NCBI RefSeq assembly: GCF_049532985.1
Contig: NZ_CP186693.1
Span: 4,216,001 to 4,280,000, forward strand
DNA from: Promicromonospora sp049532985
GTDB taxonomy: Bacteria; Actinomycetota; Actinomycetes; Actinomycetales; Cellulomonadaceae
Length of the DNA stretch: 64,000 bases
Direction: 5' to 3'
A program made the position numbers and the translations under genes. Positions 38,421 to 47,929 of this stretch are shown here, piece by piece. The first letter of the stretch is position 1. Each line of letters starts with the position of its first letter. The notes beneath the pieces were generated by a model. That model had not been told where the DNA came from. It worked only from the letters and a program-made list of their open reading frames with translations, and did not search any database.

Positions 38421-41014
38421 CGCCCACCCCTTTCCGAGTTGTCCGAGGCGGCCGACACGGTGACCAGGTCGCCCGCGGCAGCGCCGAGCGTGGCGTGCAC
38501 GCGGCTGCCCACGCTGTTCAGCGGCAGCCAGACGACGCCGTCCACCATCGGCTCGGTCACCACGACCGGCAGCTCGACGGTGCCGCGCGACGTGCCGACG
38601 GCGACGCGGCCGCCGTCAGCCACCCCGAGGCTCTCCGCCGTGGCGGCCGAGAGGCGGGCCACGGGCTGCTTGGCCGTGCCCGCGAGGAACTGCTCGCCGT
38701 CCTGGCCGCGGCCCGCGTCGAGCTGGAGCCGCCAGGTGGCGAGCACCGCCTGGCCCGGCCCCACCTCGGGGGCCGCCGCCTGCGCCTGCTGCGGTGCGGC
38801 GACGCGGTCGCCCGACCACGCCTCGCGCTGCGTCATCGCGATCGACAGGTGGGCCTCGGCCGGCGTCGCCGCCTGCAGGTCCACGCCGAGCTGCTGGGCC
38901 AGCACGTGCAGCACGCGGTGGTCCGGCAGCGCGTTCGACTCGAGCGCCGCGCCGAAGGACCGCACCCGGCCCTCCCAGTTCCAGTACGAACCTGCCCGCT
39001 CGACGGGCGGCGCGACCGGCAGCACCACGTCGGCCCGCTCGGTGACCTCGGAGGCGCGCACCTCCAGGCTGAGCACGAACCCGCCGCGCGCCGCGACGGC
39101 GTCCAGGGCCGCCCGGGCAGCCTCCGGGTCGGGCAGGTCGGCGAGCTCGACGCCGCCGACGACCGCCCCGCCCAGGGTGCCGTCCGTCAGGGCGGCGAGG
39201 ATGCCCGAGGTGTCACGGCCCGGCTCCGCCGGGACCTGCGCGCCCCACGCCTGCGCCACCTGGGCGCGGGCCGCGGCGTCGGTGACCGGGCGGCCGCCCG
39301 GCAGCAGGCCGGGCAGCAGCCCCGCCTCGACGCCGCCGCGCTCGCCCGCGCGACGCGGGATCCACGCGAGCCGCGCGCCCGTCACCGCGGCGAGCCGGAG
39401 GGCCGCCGCGTACGCACCCGGCGAGCCCGCCAGGCGCTCGCCCACGAGGATCACGGCCCCCGGCTGGGCCAGGGCGGCGCTCGTGGTGGCCACGGTGTCC
39501 GACGCCGACGCGCCGTCCGCCAGCGCGGCCAGCCAGTCGGTCTCGGTGCCCGGCGCCGCCGGCAGCAGCGTGCCGTCGAGGCGTGTCAGGCCGCGGGTGG
39601 CGTACGGGGCCACGGAGAAGATCTTCGCGCCCGACCGGGCCGCCTTGCGCAGCCGCAGGTAGGTGACGCCCGCCTCCTCCTCGGCCTCCAGACCGGCCAG
39701 CAGCACCGCGGGTGCCTTCTCCAGGTCGGAGAACGTGACGCCGATACCGGTGCCGGCCACGGCGTGCGCCAGGAACGCGGCCTCCTCGGCGGAGTGCACG
39801 CGGACCCGCTGGTCCACGTCGTTGGTGCCGAGCGCCGTCCGCGCGAACCGCGACCACGCGAAGGCGTCCTCGACGGTGAGCCGCCCGCCCGGCAGCACGC
39901 CGACCCCGCCGGCCTGCCGCGCCCGGGTCAGCCCGGCCGCGGCGACCTCCAGCGCCTCGACCCAGGAGGCCGGCCGCAGCTCGCCCCGGGTGCCGTCGGC
40001 CGCGCGGTCGCGGACCAGCGGCGTGGTGAGCCGGTCGGGCGCGCTCTGCCAGGTGAAGGCGAAGCGGTCCTTGTCGGTGATCCACTCCTCGTTGACCACC
40101 GGGTCCTCGCCCGACAGCCGGCGCAGCACCTGGCCGCGGCGGTGGTCGATGCGGATCGCCGAGCCGTTCGAGTCGTGCTCCGCGATGCTCTCGGTGCTGA
40201 CGAGGTCGAACGGCCGCGAGCGGAACCGGTAGCCCGCACCGGTCAGCGCGCCGACCGGGCAGATCTGCACGGTGTTGCCCGAGTAGTACGACGAGAAGGG
40301 CCGCCCCGAGCTGTCCGTGGCGGCCTCGCCGACCGGGCGGTCCACGGGGCCGTTGCTCGACTCCGCGCCGGCGAACCCGAGCACGTCCTCGTCGAACCGG
40401 CCGATCTGCTGGTGCGCGCCACGGTCCTGCAGGGCGATGAACGCGTCGCCCGCGATCTCCTCGCTGAACCGCGTGCAGCGCTGGCACAGCACGCAGCGCT
40501 CGCGGTCGAGCAGGATCTGCGTGGACAGCGCGATCGGCTTGGGGAAGGTGCGCTTGACGTCGACGAACCGCGAGTCGGTGCGGCCGTTGGACATGGCCTG
40601 GTTCTGCAGGGGGCACTCGCCGCCCTTGTCGCACACCGGGCAGTCGAGCGGGTGGTTCATGAGCAGCAGCTCCATGACCCCCTGCTGCGCCTTGTCGGCC
40701 ACGGCGGAGGTGTGCTGCGTCTTGACCACCATGCCCGGCGCCACGGTCATGGTGCACGAGGCCTGGGGCTTCGGCATGGGCCGCACGTTGCCCTCGCGGT
40801 CCGGCATGGCGACCTCGACGAGGCACTGCCGGCAGGCGCCCGCGGGCGCCAGGAGCGGGTGGTCGCAGAACCGCGGGATCTGGATGCCGGCCTGCTCGGC
40901 GGCGCGGATGATCAGCGTGCCCTTGGGCACGCTGACCTCGGTACCGTCGATGGTGAAGGTGACCAGCTCGACCGGTGCGGCCTCGGTGCTGGTGTCGTTC
41001 GTGGTGACGGTCAT
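38417..41014 (-). CDS. nuoG: NADH-quinone oxidoreductase subunit G
   Basis: 865 residues. The N-terminal 2Fe-2S domain contains CDHPLLAPAGACRQC. The His/Cys N5 motif is HPLDCPVCDKGGECPLQNQ. A 4Fe-4S site follows at CVLCQRCTRFSEEIAG. The rest is a molybdopterin-oxidoreductase-like domain without cofactor, as in other NuoG proteins, and rather Ala-rich. It is the largest peripheral-arm subunit, carrying electrons from NuoE/F towards NuoI. It shares one base with the nuoF stop. Confidence 0.96.
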   Translation of the reverse strand: MTVTTNDTSTEAAPVELVTFTIDGTEVSVPKGTLIIRAAEQAGIQIPRFCDHPLLAPAGACRQCLVEVAMPDREGNVRPMPKPQASCTMTVAPGMVVKTQHTSAVADKAQQGVMELLLMNHPLDCPVCDKGGECPLQNQAMSNGRTDSRFVDVKRTFPKPIALSTQILLDRERCVLCQRCTRFSEEIAGDAFIALQDRGAHQQIGRFDEDVLGFAGAESSNGPVDRPVGEAATDSSGRPFSSYYSGNTVQICPVGALTGAGYRFRSRPFDLVSTESIAEHDSNGSAIRIDHRRGQVLRRLSGEDPVVNEEWITDKDRFAFTWQSAPDRLTTPLVRDRAADGTRGELRPASWVEALEVAAAGLTRARQAGGVGVLPGGRLTVEDAFAWSRFARTALGTNDVDQRVRVHSAEEAAFLAHAVAGTGIGVTFSDLEKAPAVLLAGLEAEEEAGVTYLRLRKAARSGAKIFSVAPYATRGLTRLDGTLLPAAPGTETDWLAALADGASASDTVATTSAALAQPGAVILVGERLAGSPGAYAAALRLAAVTGARLAWIPRRAGERGGVEAGLLPGLLPGGRPVTDAAARAQVAQAWGAQVPAEPGRDTSGILAALTDGTLGGAVVGGVELADLPDPEAARAALDAVAARGGFVLSLEVRASEVTERADVVLPVAPPVERAGSYWNWEGRVRSFGAALESNALPDHRVLHVLAQQLGVDLQAATPAEAHLSIAMTQREAWSGDRVAAPQQAQAAAPEVGPGQAVLATWRLQLDAGRGQDGEQFLAGTAKQPVARLSAATAESLGVADGGRVAVGTSRGTVELPVVVTEPMVDGVVWLPLNSVGSRVHATLGAAAGDLVTVSAASDNSERGGR

Positions 41015-42357
41015 CAGTGACCTCCCGCGCCGGCGCCCGCGAGGGCCCCGGGAGTCCGAGTCTTGGGGGTGTACGGGAACAGGGCCGACGCGCTCGGGTC
41101 GAACGGGCAGCCGTGCCCGTCGATGTGCGCCTGGTACTCGTCCCGGAAGTGCTGGATGCTCGACGTGATCGGCGACACCGCGCCGTCACCGAGGGCGCAG
41201 AACGCCTTGCCGAGGATGTTGTCGCACAGGTCGAGCAGCAGCTCGAGGTCGCCGTCCTGGCCCTCGCCCGCCTCGATGCGGTGCAGCACCTGCTTGAGCC
41301 AGTAGGTGCCCTCGCGGCACGGCGTGCACTTGCCGCACGACTCGTGCGCGTAGAAGTCGGTCCACCGGGACACCGCACGGACCACGCACACGGTCTCGTC
41401 GAAGATCTGCAGCGCGCGCGTACCGAGCATCGAGCCCGCCGCGCCCACCGACTCGTAGTCGAGCGGGGTGTCCAGGTGGTCGGCGGTGAAGATCGGCGTG
41501 GAGGAGCCGCCGGGGGTCCAGAACTTGAGCTCGTGCCCGGCCCGGACGCCGCCCGAGAGGTCCAGCAGCTCGCGCAGCGTGATGCCCAGCGGCGCCTCGT
41601 ACTGGCCGGGCGTGGTGACGTGCCCGGACAGGGAGAACAGGCCGTGCCCCTGCGACTTCTCGGTGCCCATGGAGGAGAACCAGTCGGCTCCCTTCGCGAT
41701 GATCGCGGGGACCGACGCGATGGACTCCACGTTGTTCACCACGGTGGGCCGCGCGTACAGGCCGGCCACGGCGGGGAACGGCGGCTTGAGCCGCGGCTGG
41801 CCGCGCAGGCCCTCCAGCGAGTCGAGCAGCGCCGTCTCCTCGCCGCAGATGTAGGCGCCGGCCCCGGCGTGCACCGTGACGTCCAGGTCGAAGCCCGAGC
41901 CCTGGATGTTCTTGCCCAGGTAGCCCGCCTTGTACGCCTCCTCGACGGCGTTCAGCAGCCGCCGGTAGACGTGCAGCACCTCGCCGCGGACGTAGATGAA
42001 CGCGTGGTCGCAGCCGATCGCGAAGCTCGTGATCGCCACGCCCTCGATGAGGTGCTGCGGGCTGGCGAGCATGAGCGGGATGTCCTTGCAGGTGCCCGGC
42101 TCGGACTCGTCCGCGTTGACGACCAGGTACCGCGGGCCGCCGTCGGGCGGGGGCAGGAAGCCCCACTTCATGCCCGTGGGGAAGCCCGCGCCGCCACGGC
42201 CGCGCAGCCCGGAGTCCTTGACGGCCTGGACCAGGGCGCCGGGCTCCATCGTCAGGGCCTTCTTGAGGCCGGCGTAGCCGCCGTTGCGCTCGTACGTGGC
42301 CAGCCGCCAGGAGCGGTCCTTGTCCCAGGTGTCGGTCAGTACCGGTGTCAGGCTCAC
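41014..42357 (-). CDS. nuoF: NADH-quinone oxidoreductase subunit F (NADH and FMN site)
   Basis: 447 residues from a GTG at 42357 that overlaps the nuoE stop by 4 bases; the much longer open frame upstream is a GC artefact. FMN/NADH motifs are GLRGRGGAGFPTGMKWGF and VVNADESEPGTCKDI. GAGAYICGEETALLDSLEG and the 4Fe-4S (N3) motif ESCGKCTPCREG follow. It oxidises NADH and passes electrons one at a time into the cluster chain. The sequence is ordinary for the family and complete. Confidence 0.97.
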   Translation of the reverse strand: MSLTPVLTDTWDKDRSWRLATYERNGGYAGLKKALTMEPGALVQAVKDSGLRGRGGAGFPTGMKWGFLPPPDGGPRYLVVNADESEPGTCKDIPLMLASPQHLIEGVAITSFAIGCDHAFIYVRGEVLHVYRRLLNAVEEAYKAGYLGKNIQGSGFDLDVTVHAGAGAYICGEETALLDSLEGLRGQPRLKPPFPAVAGLYARPTVVNNVESIASVPAIIAKGADWFSSMGTEKSQGHGLFSLSGHVTTPGQYEAPLGITLRELLDLSGGVRAGHELKFWTPGGSSTPIFTADHLDTPLDYESVGAAGSMLGTRALQIFDETVCVVRAVSRWTDFYAHESCGKCTPCREGTYWLKQVLHRIEAGEGQDGDLELLLDLCDNILGKAFCALGDGAVSPITSSIQHFRDEYQAHIDGHGCPFDPSASALFPYTPKTRTPGALAGAGAGGH

Positions 42358-43190
42358 TTCGCGTCCTCCCCGGGCTTCTTGTCCTTGCCGACCTCGGTGT
42401 CGGACGGCGTGGCGGGCTTGCGCTCCGCGCTCGACCCCGGGGTGCCGACCGGCGGGCTGGTCTGCCCCGCCGGGACGTCCGCCCCGCCGTCGGCCGCCGG
42501 GGCGTCCGGCGCCGTCCAGCCACGCTCGCGGGCGACCTTGAGCCCCGCGAGCGTCGGGGCGCCCGCGCCCACGCCCTCGTCGGCGCGACCGTCGGGGAAC
42601 CCGGCCAGGACCCGGCTCATCTGCTTGAACGAGCACACGGACGCGGCACCGCGGGTGGGCACCACGTCCTCGCCCAGGATCAGCTTGTCCGCGAGCGCCG
42701 TCGCCGTCTCGGGCGTCTGGTTGTCGAAGAACTCCCAGTTGACCATCACGACGGGCGCGTAGTCGCAGGCGGCGTTGCACTCGACGCGCTCCAGCGTGAT
42801 CGCGCCGTCGGGCGTGGTCTCGTCGTGGCCCACGCCGAGGTGCTCGCTGAGCTCGTCGAAGATGGCGTCGCCGCCCATGACCGCGCACAGGGTGTTGGTG
42901 CACACGCCCACGGTGTAGGTGCCGTTGGGGTGGCGCTTGTACTGGGTGTAGAAGGTCGCGACGGCGGAGACCTCGGCGGCGGTGATGCCGAGCATCTCGG
43001 CGCAGAACAGGATGCCGTCGCGGCTCACGTACCCGTCGACGGACTGCACCAGGTGCAGCATCGGCAGCAGGCCGGACCGGGGGTCCGGGTAGCGGGCCAT
43101 GATCTGCGTCGCGTCGGCGGTCAGGCCCGCCAGGGTGTCGGCGTCGTAGCGCGTCTTCGTCGTGGGCGTCTCCACGGGCTCGGCCGTCAT
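42354..43190 (-). CDS. nuoE: NADH-quinone oxidoreductase subunit E
   Basis: 278 residues, longer than the usual 160-240. The core is a thioredoxin-like 2Fe-2S domain. Its cluster Cys lie in VCTNTLC and VECNAACDYAP (cluster N1a). The last 90 residues are a Pro/Gly/Lys-rich, low-complexity tail (ending KDKKPGEDAK) that I would expect to be disordered. The ATG at 43190 overlaps the nuoD stop by 4 bases. It pairs with NuoF in the NADH dehydrogenase module. Confidence 0.96.
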   Translation of the reverse strand: MTAEPVETPTTKTRYDADTLAGLTADATQIMARYPDPRSGLLPMLHLVQSVDGYVSRDGILFCAEMLGITAAEVSAVATFYTQYKRHPNGTYTVGVCTNTLCAVMGGDAIFDELSEHLGVGHDETTPDGAITLERVECNAACDYAPVVMVNWEFFDNQTPETATALADKLILGEDVVPTRGAASVCSFKQMSRVLAGFPDGRADEGVGAGAPTLAGLKVARERGWTAPDAPAADGGADVPAGQTSPPVGTPGSSAERKPATPSDTEVGKDKKPGEDAK

Positions 43191-44542
43191 CGGTCCACAC
43201 CTCCCAGCACGGGGTCCAGGGACGCGACGGCGACGACGACGTCGGCCACCTGGCCGCCCTCGCACATCACCGACGTGGCCTGGAGGTTGTTGAACGAGGG
43301 GTCGCGGAAGTGCGCGCGGTAGGGGCGGGTGCCGCCGTCGGACACGACGTGCACGCCGAGCTCGCCGCGCGGGTGCTCCACGGTCTGCCAGGCCTGGCCG
43401 ACGGGGACGCGGAAGCCCTCGGTGACCAGCTTGAAGTGGTGGATCAGGGCCTCCATGGAGGTGCCCATGATCTTCTTGATGTGCTCCAGCGAGTTGCCCT
43501 GGCCGTCGCCGCCGACGGCGAGCTGGGCGGGCCAGGCGATCTTCTTGTCGGCCACCATGACGGGCTCGCCCTCGGTACGGTCGAGCCGCTCCAGGGCCTG
43601 CTCGATGATCTTCAGCGACTGGTAGCACTCCTCGATGCGGAGCACCACGCGGTCGTAGCAGTCGGCGCCCTTCGAGGTGGGCACGTCGAAGTCGTAGGTC
43701 TCGTAGCCGCAGTACGGGTTGTCCTTGCGGACGTCGTACGGCAGGCCCGTGGACCGCAGCACCGGGCCGGTCACGGCGAGCGCCATGCACCCGGACAGGT
43801 TGAGCACGCCGACGTCGGTCAGGCGCGCCTTGAAGATGGGGTTGGCGAGCATGAGGTCGGTGAGCTGCTTGAGGTAGCCGCGCACCTTCTTGAGGGCCTC
43901 GCGCGCCTGGGTGGTGAAGCCCTCCGGGGTGTCCACGGCCACGCCGCCGGGGCGGATGTACGCGTGGTTCATGCGCAGGCCGGTGACGGCCTCGAACAGG
44001 CGCAGGATCTCCTCGCGGGCGGTGAAGCCGATGGTCATCACGGTGGTGGCGCCCATCTCGTTGCCGCCGGTGCCGACGCAGACCAGGTGGGAGGAGATGC
44101 GGTTCAGCTCCATCATGAGCACCCGGATCACCGACGCGCGCTCGGGCACGTCGTCGGTGATGCCCAGCAGCTTCTCCACGGCGAGGCAGTAGGCGGCCTC
44201 CTGGAACAGGGGTGCCACGTAGTCCATGCGGGTGCAGAACGTGGTGCCCTGCGTCCACGTCCGGAACTCCATGTTCTTCTCGATGCCCGTGTGCAGGTAG
44301 CCGATACCGGCCCGGGCCTCGGTGACGGTCTCGCCGTCGATCTCCAGCATCAGGCGCAGCACGCCGTGCGTGGACGGGTGCTGGGGACCCATGTTGACGA
44401 CGATCCGCTCCTCGCCGATCGCCTCGCGCGCGATGTCGTCCCAGTCGCCGTCGCCGTAGGCCTCGAAGGCGCGCACGGTGGAGGACATGTCCTCGTTCCC
44501 GGCGGGCCGGGTGGCGTGGGGGGTCGCAGTGGGAGCGCTCAT
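43187..44542 (-). CDS. nuoD: NADH-quinone oxidoreductase subunit D
   Basis: 451 residues, related to the large subunit of NiFe hydrogenases. MGPQHPSTHGVLRLMLEIDG carries the quinone-site His residues. GYLHTGIEKNMEFRTW and PRGELGVHVVSDGG follow, and RDPSFNNLQA precedes the C-terminal VDR. It forms the menaquinone reduction pocket with NuoB and NuoH. The start at 44542 overlaps nuoC by 4 bases. Downstream ATGs (such as MSSTV at residue 19) are less likely. Confidence 0.97.
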   Translation of the reverse strand: MSAPTATPHATRPAGNEDMSSTVRAFEAYGDGDWDDIAREAIGEERIVVNMGPQHPSTHGVLRLMLEIDGETVTEARAGIGYLHTGIEKNMEFRTWTQGTTFCTRMDYVAPLFQEAAYCLAVEKLLGITDDVPERASVIRVLMMELNRISSHLVCVGTGGNEMGATTVMTIGFTAREEILRLFEAVTGLRMNHAYIRPGGVAVDTPEGFTTQAREALKKVRGYLKQLTDLMLANPIFKARLTDVGVLNLSGCMALAVTGPVLRSTGLPYDVRKDNPYCGYETYDFDVPTSKGADCYDRVVLRIEECYQSLKIIEQALERLDRTEGEPVMVADKKIAWPAQLAVGGDGQGNSLEHIKKIMGTSMEALIHHFKLVTEGFRVPVGQAWQTVEHPRGELGVHVVSDGGTRPYRAHFRDPSFNNLQATSVMCEGGQVADVVVAVASLDPVLGGVDR

Positions 44543-45302
44543 GAATAGCTCCTCCTCGTGTCCGGCGGGGGCACCGTGGCGCCCTTGTACTCGACGGGGA
44601 TGCCGCCGAGCGGGTAGTCCTTGCGCTGCGGGTGGCCGTCCCAGTCGTCCGGCATCTCGATGCGGGTCAGGGCGGGGTGGCCGTCGAAGACGATCCCGAA
44701 GAAGTCGTACGTCTCGCGCTCGTGCCAGTCGTTGGCCGGGTACACCGACGTGGTCGACGGGATGTGCGGGTCCTCGTCCGGGGCCGCGACCTCCAGGCGG
44801 AGCCGGCGCGAGTGGGTGATCGAGGCGAGGTGGTACACGGCGTGCAGCTCACGGCCGGCGTCGTGCGGGTAGTGCACGCCGCTCACGCCGAGGGACAGCT
44901 CGAACCGCAGGTCCTGGTCGTCGCGCAGCGCCTGGCACACGGCCACGAGGTGCTCGCGGGCGACGTCGATGGTCAGCTCCGCCTGCGGTGCGTCGGCGCT
45001 CGCGGCGCCGTGCAGGTCGACGACCACCTTCTCGACCGCCTGGTCGAAGGTGGGACCGCCGGTCCGCGCGGCGTCGTCCAGCACCTCGGCCAGGACGTCG
45101 ACCACCTGGTCGAACCAGCTCCCGTACGGCCGGGGCGACGCGGCGGGCATCGCGACGGGGGTGACCAGGCCGCCGTAGCCCGACGTGTCGCCCGAGCCGT
45201 GGGCGCCGAACATGCCCTTCCTGACCTCGACCACCTCGAAGGTGGCCGCGCCCTCCGGGGGCGTCAGGGCCGAGCCCTGGTCGCCGCCCGGCGTGACGTC
45301 GC

Positions 45303-45306
<4 letters not shown>
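44539..45306 (-). CDS. nuoC: NADH-quinone oxidoreductase subunit C
   Basis: 255 residues from the ATG at 45306, overlapping the nuoB stop by 4 bases. The 30-kDa signature is NDWHERETYDFFGIVFDGHP followed by DDWDGHPQRKDYPL. An N-terminal extension of about 80 residues precedes the conserved domain, as in other actinobacteria. NuoC is separate from NuoD here, not fused as in enterobacteria. It has a structural role in the peripheral arm. Confidence 0.96.
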
Positions 45307-45854
<548 letters not shown>

Positions 45855-45891
45855 GTCCCCTCCTTAGCTGCCGGGCCCCGCCCGGCGTCGC

Positions 45892-45917
45892 CGCGTGGCG
45901 CCCCGGGGCGCCACGCG
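45892..45917 (-). repeat. 26-base perfect palindrome between nuoA and nuoB
   Basis: The arms CGCGTGGCGCCCC (45892-45904) and its complement (45905-45917) meet without a loop, just after the nuoA stop at 45931. A hairpin here could attenuate transcription or protect processed mRNA ends within the operon. All the other nuo junctions are tight or overlapping. Confidence 0.55.
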
Positions 45918-45930
45918 TGAAGTCGCTGTC

Positions 45931-46290
45931 TCAGACCCAGTCGAAGCCGCCGCGGCGCCACTCGTAGACGAACGGCACGGTGATCAGCGCCAGGAACGCC
46001 AGCATCGCCACCAGCCCGAACGTCGCGAGCGTCGTGAAGTCCACGGCCCACGGGTAGAGGAAGACGACCTCGATGTCGAAGACGATGAATGTCATCGCCA
46101 CCAGGTAGTACTTGATCGGCAGGCGCCCGCCGCCCACCGCGTGCGGCGTCGGCTCGATGCCGCACTCGTACGAGTCGAGCTTGGCGCGGTTGTACCGCTT
46201 GGGGCCGATGATCGCGCTCGCGGCCACGCCGCCGAGCGCCAGGACGGCCCCGATCGCCATGAGGATCAGGACGGGTACGTAGGGGTTCAT
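45931..46290 (-). CDS. nuoA: NADH-quinone oxidoreductase subunit A
   Basis: 119 residues, three membrane helices. The loop signature KLDSYECGIEPTPHAVGGGR, with the conserved Cys at the quinone gate, and the helix FIVFDIEVVFLYPWAV are intact. The ATG at 46290 lies 43 bases after the menJ-like stop on the same strand. nuoA is therefore probably expressed from the promoter upstream of menJ, not from its own. Confidence 0.97.
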   Translation of the reverse strand: MNPYVPVLILMAIGAVLALGGVAASAIIGPKRYNRAKLDSYECGIEPTPHAVGGGRLPIKYYLVAMTFIVFDIEVVFLYPWAVDFTTLATFGLVAMLAFLALITVPFVYEWRRGGFDWV

Positions 46291-46333
46291 GCTGTGCCCT
46301 TCATGAACGGCTTGCCCTTCGTGGACGTGATGC

Positions 46334-47638
46334 TCATGCGCTCGGGACCACCCTGGTCAGCCCCGCGATGACGCGGTCGACCCAGTCGCCGCCGTGCGGC
46401 TCGTAGCAGTCGGACAGGAGCTTGAGCGTGAACTGCATGACGACCTTGCGCGGCAGGCCGTACCGGACGCAGGTCCGCATGATCTCGGGGTGCTCGATGA
46501 GCCGCACGAACCAGCGGCCCAGCGTGTAGTACCCGCCGAGGTCGTCGCGCATGCGCTCGCCGTACGTGGCGAGCGTGGCCTCGCGGGCCGCGTCGGTGCT
46601 CTTGTGCCGGGCCTGGCTGATCGCCTCGGCCGCGACGCGTCCCGCCTGCAGCCCGTACGCGATGCCCTCGCCGTTGAACGGGCTGACCATGCCGGCGGAG
46701 TCGCCGGCCAGCAGCACGCCGTCGGCGTACAGGGGGCCACGGTTGAAGCCCATGGGCAGGGCCGCGCCGCGGATCGGGCCGCGCTCGGGCTCGTGCACCA
46801 GGTCCCAGCCCTCCGGCGCGCTCTTGGCGAGCCAGGTCTCCATGAGACGCCGGTAGTCGATGCCCGCCGCGGACTGTCGGGCGGGCGTGGACGCCACGCT
46901 GCCCAGGCCCACGTTCACCGTGCCGTCGCCGAGCGGGAAGATCCACCCGTAGCCGGGCAGCAGGTCGCTCTTGCCGGGCTCCCCGTCCCAGAGCTCCAGG
47001 TGCGACTCCATGAAGGGGTCGTCGTGGCGCGGTGTGCGGTAGTAGGCGCGGACGGCGGTGCCCATGGGGCGGTCGTCGCGACGCTCCCGGCCGATGCCGA
47101 GCGCGAAGCGGGAGCTCACGCCGTCGGCCGCCACCACGACCGGGGCGCGGAACTCCTTGACGGGGCCCTCGGCACGCCCGCGGGCGTCGAGCGGCTGCGC
47201 CGTGACACCGACCACGCGGCCTGCGTCGTCCCGCACCGGGCCGGTGACCTTGGTGCGCTCCAGCAGCTTGGCGCCGCTCGCCTGCGCGTGCTGCGCGAGG
47301 GTGTGGTCCAGCGTCATCCGGGCGCGGGCCATGCCGTAGCCCGGGTAGGTCGTGAGGGCGGGCCAGTCCAGCTCGTAGGACCGGCCGCCGCCGTGGACGC
47401 GCAGGCCGCGGTTGCGGATCCAGCCGTCCTCCTCGCGGGTCGGCACGCCCATCCGGACCAGCTCCGCCACGGCGCGCGGCGTCAGGCCGTCGCCGCAGAT
47501 CTTGTCGCGGGGAAACTCACCCTTTTCCAGCAGCAGCACGTCGAGACCCGCGGCCGCGCACCAGTGCGCGGTGGACGAGCCGGCCGGGCCGGCGCCCACC
47601 ACGATGACGTCCGCGTCGTCGCGTCTCTCTCTTCGCAC
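46334..47638 (-). CDS. menJ: Menaquinone side-chain reductase (MenJ-like geranylgeranyl reductase family)
   Basis: 434 residues from a GTG at 47638 with a GGGGG-containing ribosome site; a GTG at 47644 is the alternative. The N-terminal FAD Rossmann motif is GAGPAG (15-20). The geranylgeranyl-reductase motifs KICGDGLTPRAV and PGYGWIFPLGDG are present. By family (mycobacterial MenJ is the known case) it saturates one isoprene unit of menaquinone with FAD. It lies between menG and nuoA, with a polyprenyl synthase at the end of the operon, which favours menaquinone over chlorophyll- or lipid-type substrates. It would act at the membrane face. A Rex-like operator precedes it. Confidence 0.85.
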   Translation of the reverse strand: MRRERRDDADVIVVGAGPAGSSTAHWCAAAGLDVLLLEKGEFPRDKICGDGLTPRAVAELVRMGVPTREEDGWIRNRGLRVHGGGRSYELDWPALTTYPGYGMARARMTLDHTLAQHAQASGAKLLERTKVTGPVRDDAGRVVGVTAQPLDARGRAEGPVKEFRAPVVVAADGVSSRFALGIGRERRDDRPMGTAVRAYYRTPRHDDPFMESHLELWDGEPGKSDLLPGYGWIFPLGDGTVNVGLGSVASTPARQSAAGIDYRRLMETWLAKSAPEGWDLVHEPERGPIRGAALPMGFNRGPLYADGVLLAGDSAGMVSPFNGEGIAYGLQAGRVAAEAISQARHKSTDAAREATLATYGERMRDDLGGYYTLGRWFVRLIEHPEIMRTCVRYGLPRKVVMQFTLKLLSDCYEPHGGDWVDRVIAGLTRVVPSA

Positions 47639-47700
47639 GTTCACCCCCGTTGGGAACCCGCTGCTGGCCGTTGCTGACCTCGCTGTGCGGGGCTCTTCCG

Positions 47701-47716
47701 GACTTGACGACAAGTC
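47701..47716 (-). promoter_or_regulatory. Inverted repeat in the menJ-nuo leader
   Basis: GACTTG-ACGA-CAAGTC is a perfect 6-bp repeat with a 4-base centre, one base away from the Rex-like site. It could be a second operator or a short leader hairpin. Confidence 0.35.
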
Positions 47717-47717
47717 C

Positions 47718-47735
47718 TTGTGAACCCTGTCACAA
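47718..47735 (-). promoter_or_regulatory. Rex-like operator upstream of menJ-nuo
   Basis: TTGTGAACCCTGTCACAA is an inverted repeat with six-base arms. It matches the actinobacterial Rex consensus TTGTGAA-N4-TTCACAA in all but one position (G for T). Rex senses NADH/NAD+ and in Streptomyces coelicolor is known to control respiratory genes including nuo. The site lies right after the candidate -10 box, around the expected transcription start, where a bound repressor would block initiation. A CRP/GlxR site (TGTGA-N6-TCACA) is also matched and cannot be excluded. Confidence 0.6.
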
Positions 47736-47742
47736 CACCGAC

Positions 47743-47772
47743 ACCCTAGCCACACTTAGGGGGGATTGTGTA
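47743..47772 (-). promoter_or_regulatory. Candidate promoter of the menJ-nuo operon
   Basis: On the minus strand TACACA (47767-47772, 4 of 6 to TTGACA), an 18-base spacer and TAGGGT (47743-47748) make a plausible promoter. Transcription would start near 47736, leaving a leader of about 98 bases. Confidence 0.45.
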
Positions 47773-47840
47773 GGAAGGTTCCCCTTACTTGAGGAGGCCC
47801 CCCAAGGCTCCTCCGCGGGCGCAGGCCCGGCACAGCACAG

Positions 47841-47908
47841 CGAGGTCGTGACTTTGCCTCGAGGTCGGCACAGTGCTGTGCCGACCTCGAGGCAAAGTCA
47901 CGACCTCG
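47841..47908 (-). repeat. Perfect 68-base palindrome (family copy B) after menG
   Basis: 33-base arms (47841-47873, 47876-47908) with a 2-base centre are exact reverse complements. It starts 21 bases after the menG stop and shares ACTTTGCCTCGAGGTCGG with the palindrome at 15588-15649. It is probably the menG terminator and insulates menJ-nuo. Confidence 0.8.
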
Positions 47909-47929
47909 CCGAGCCGCGCTGCCGCGCCG

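Noticed and set aside
42358..43200. nuoF extended upstream as a 728-residue protein
   Set aside because: The extension is an out-of-frame reading of nuoE. The GTG at 42357 overlaps the nuoE stop in the manner of the other junctions.
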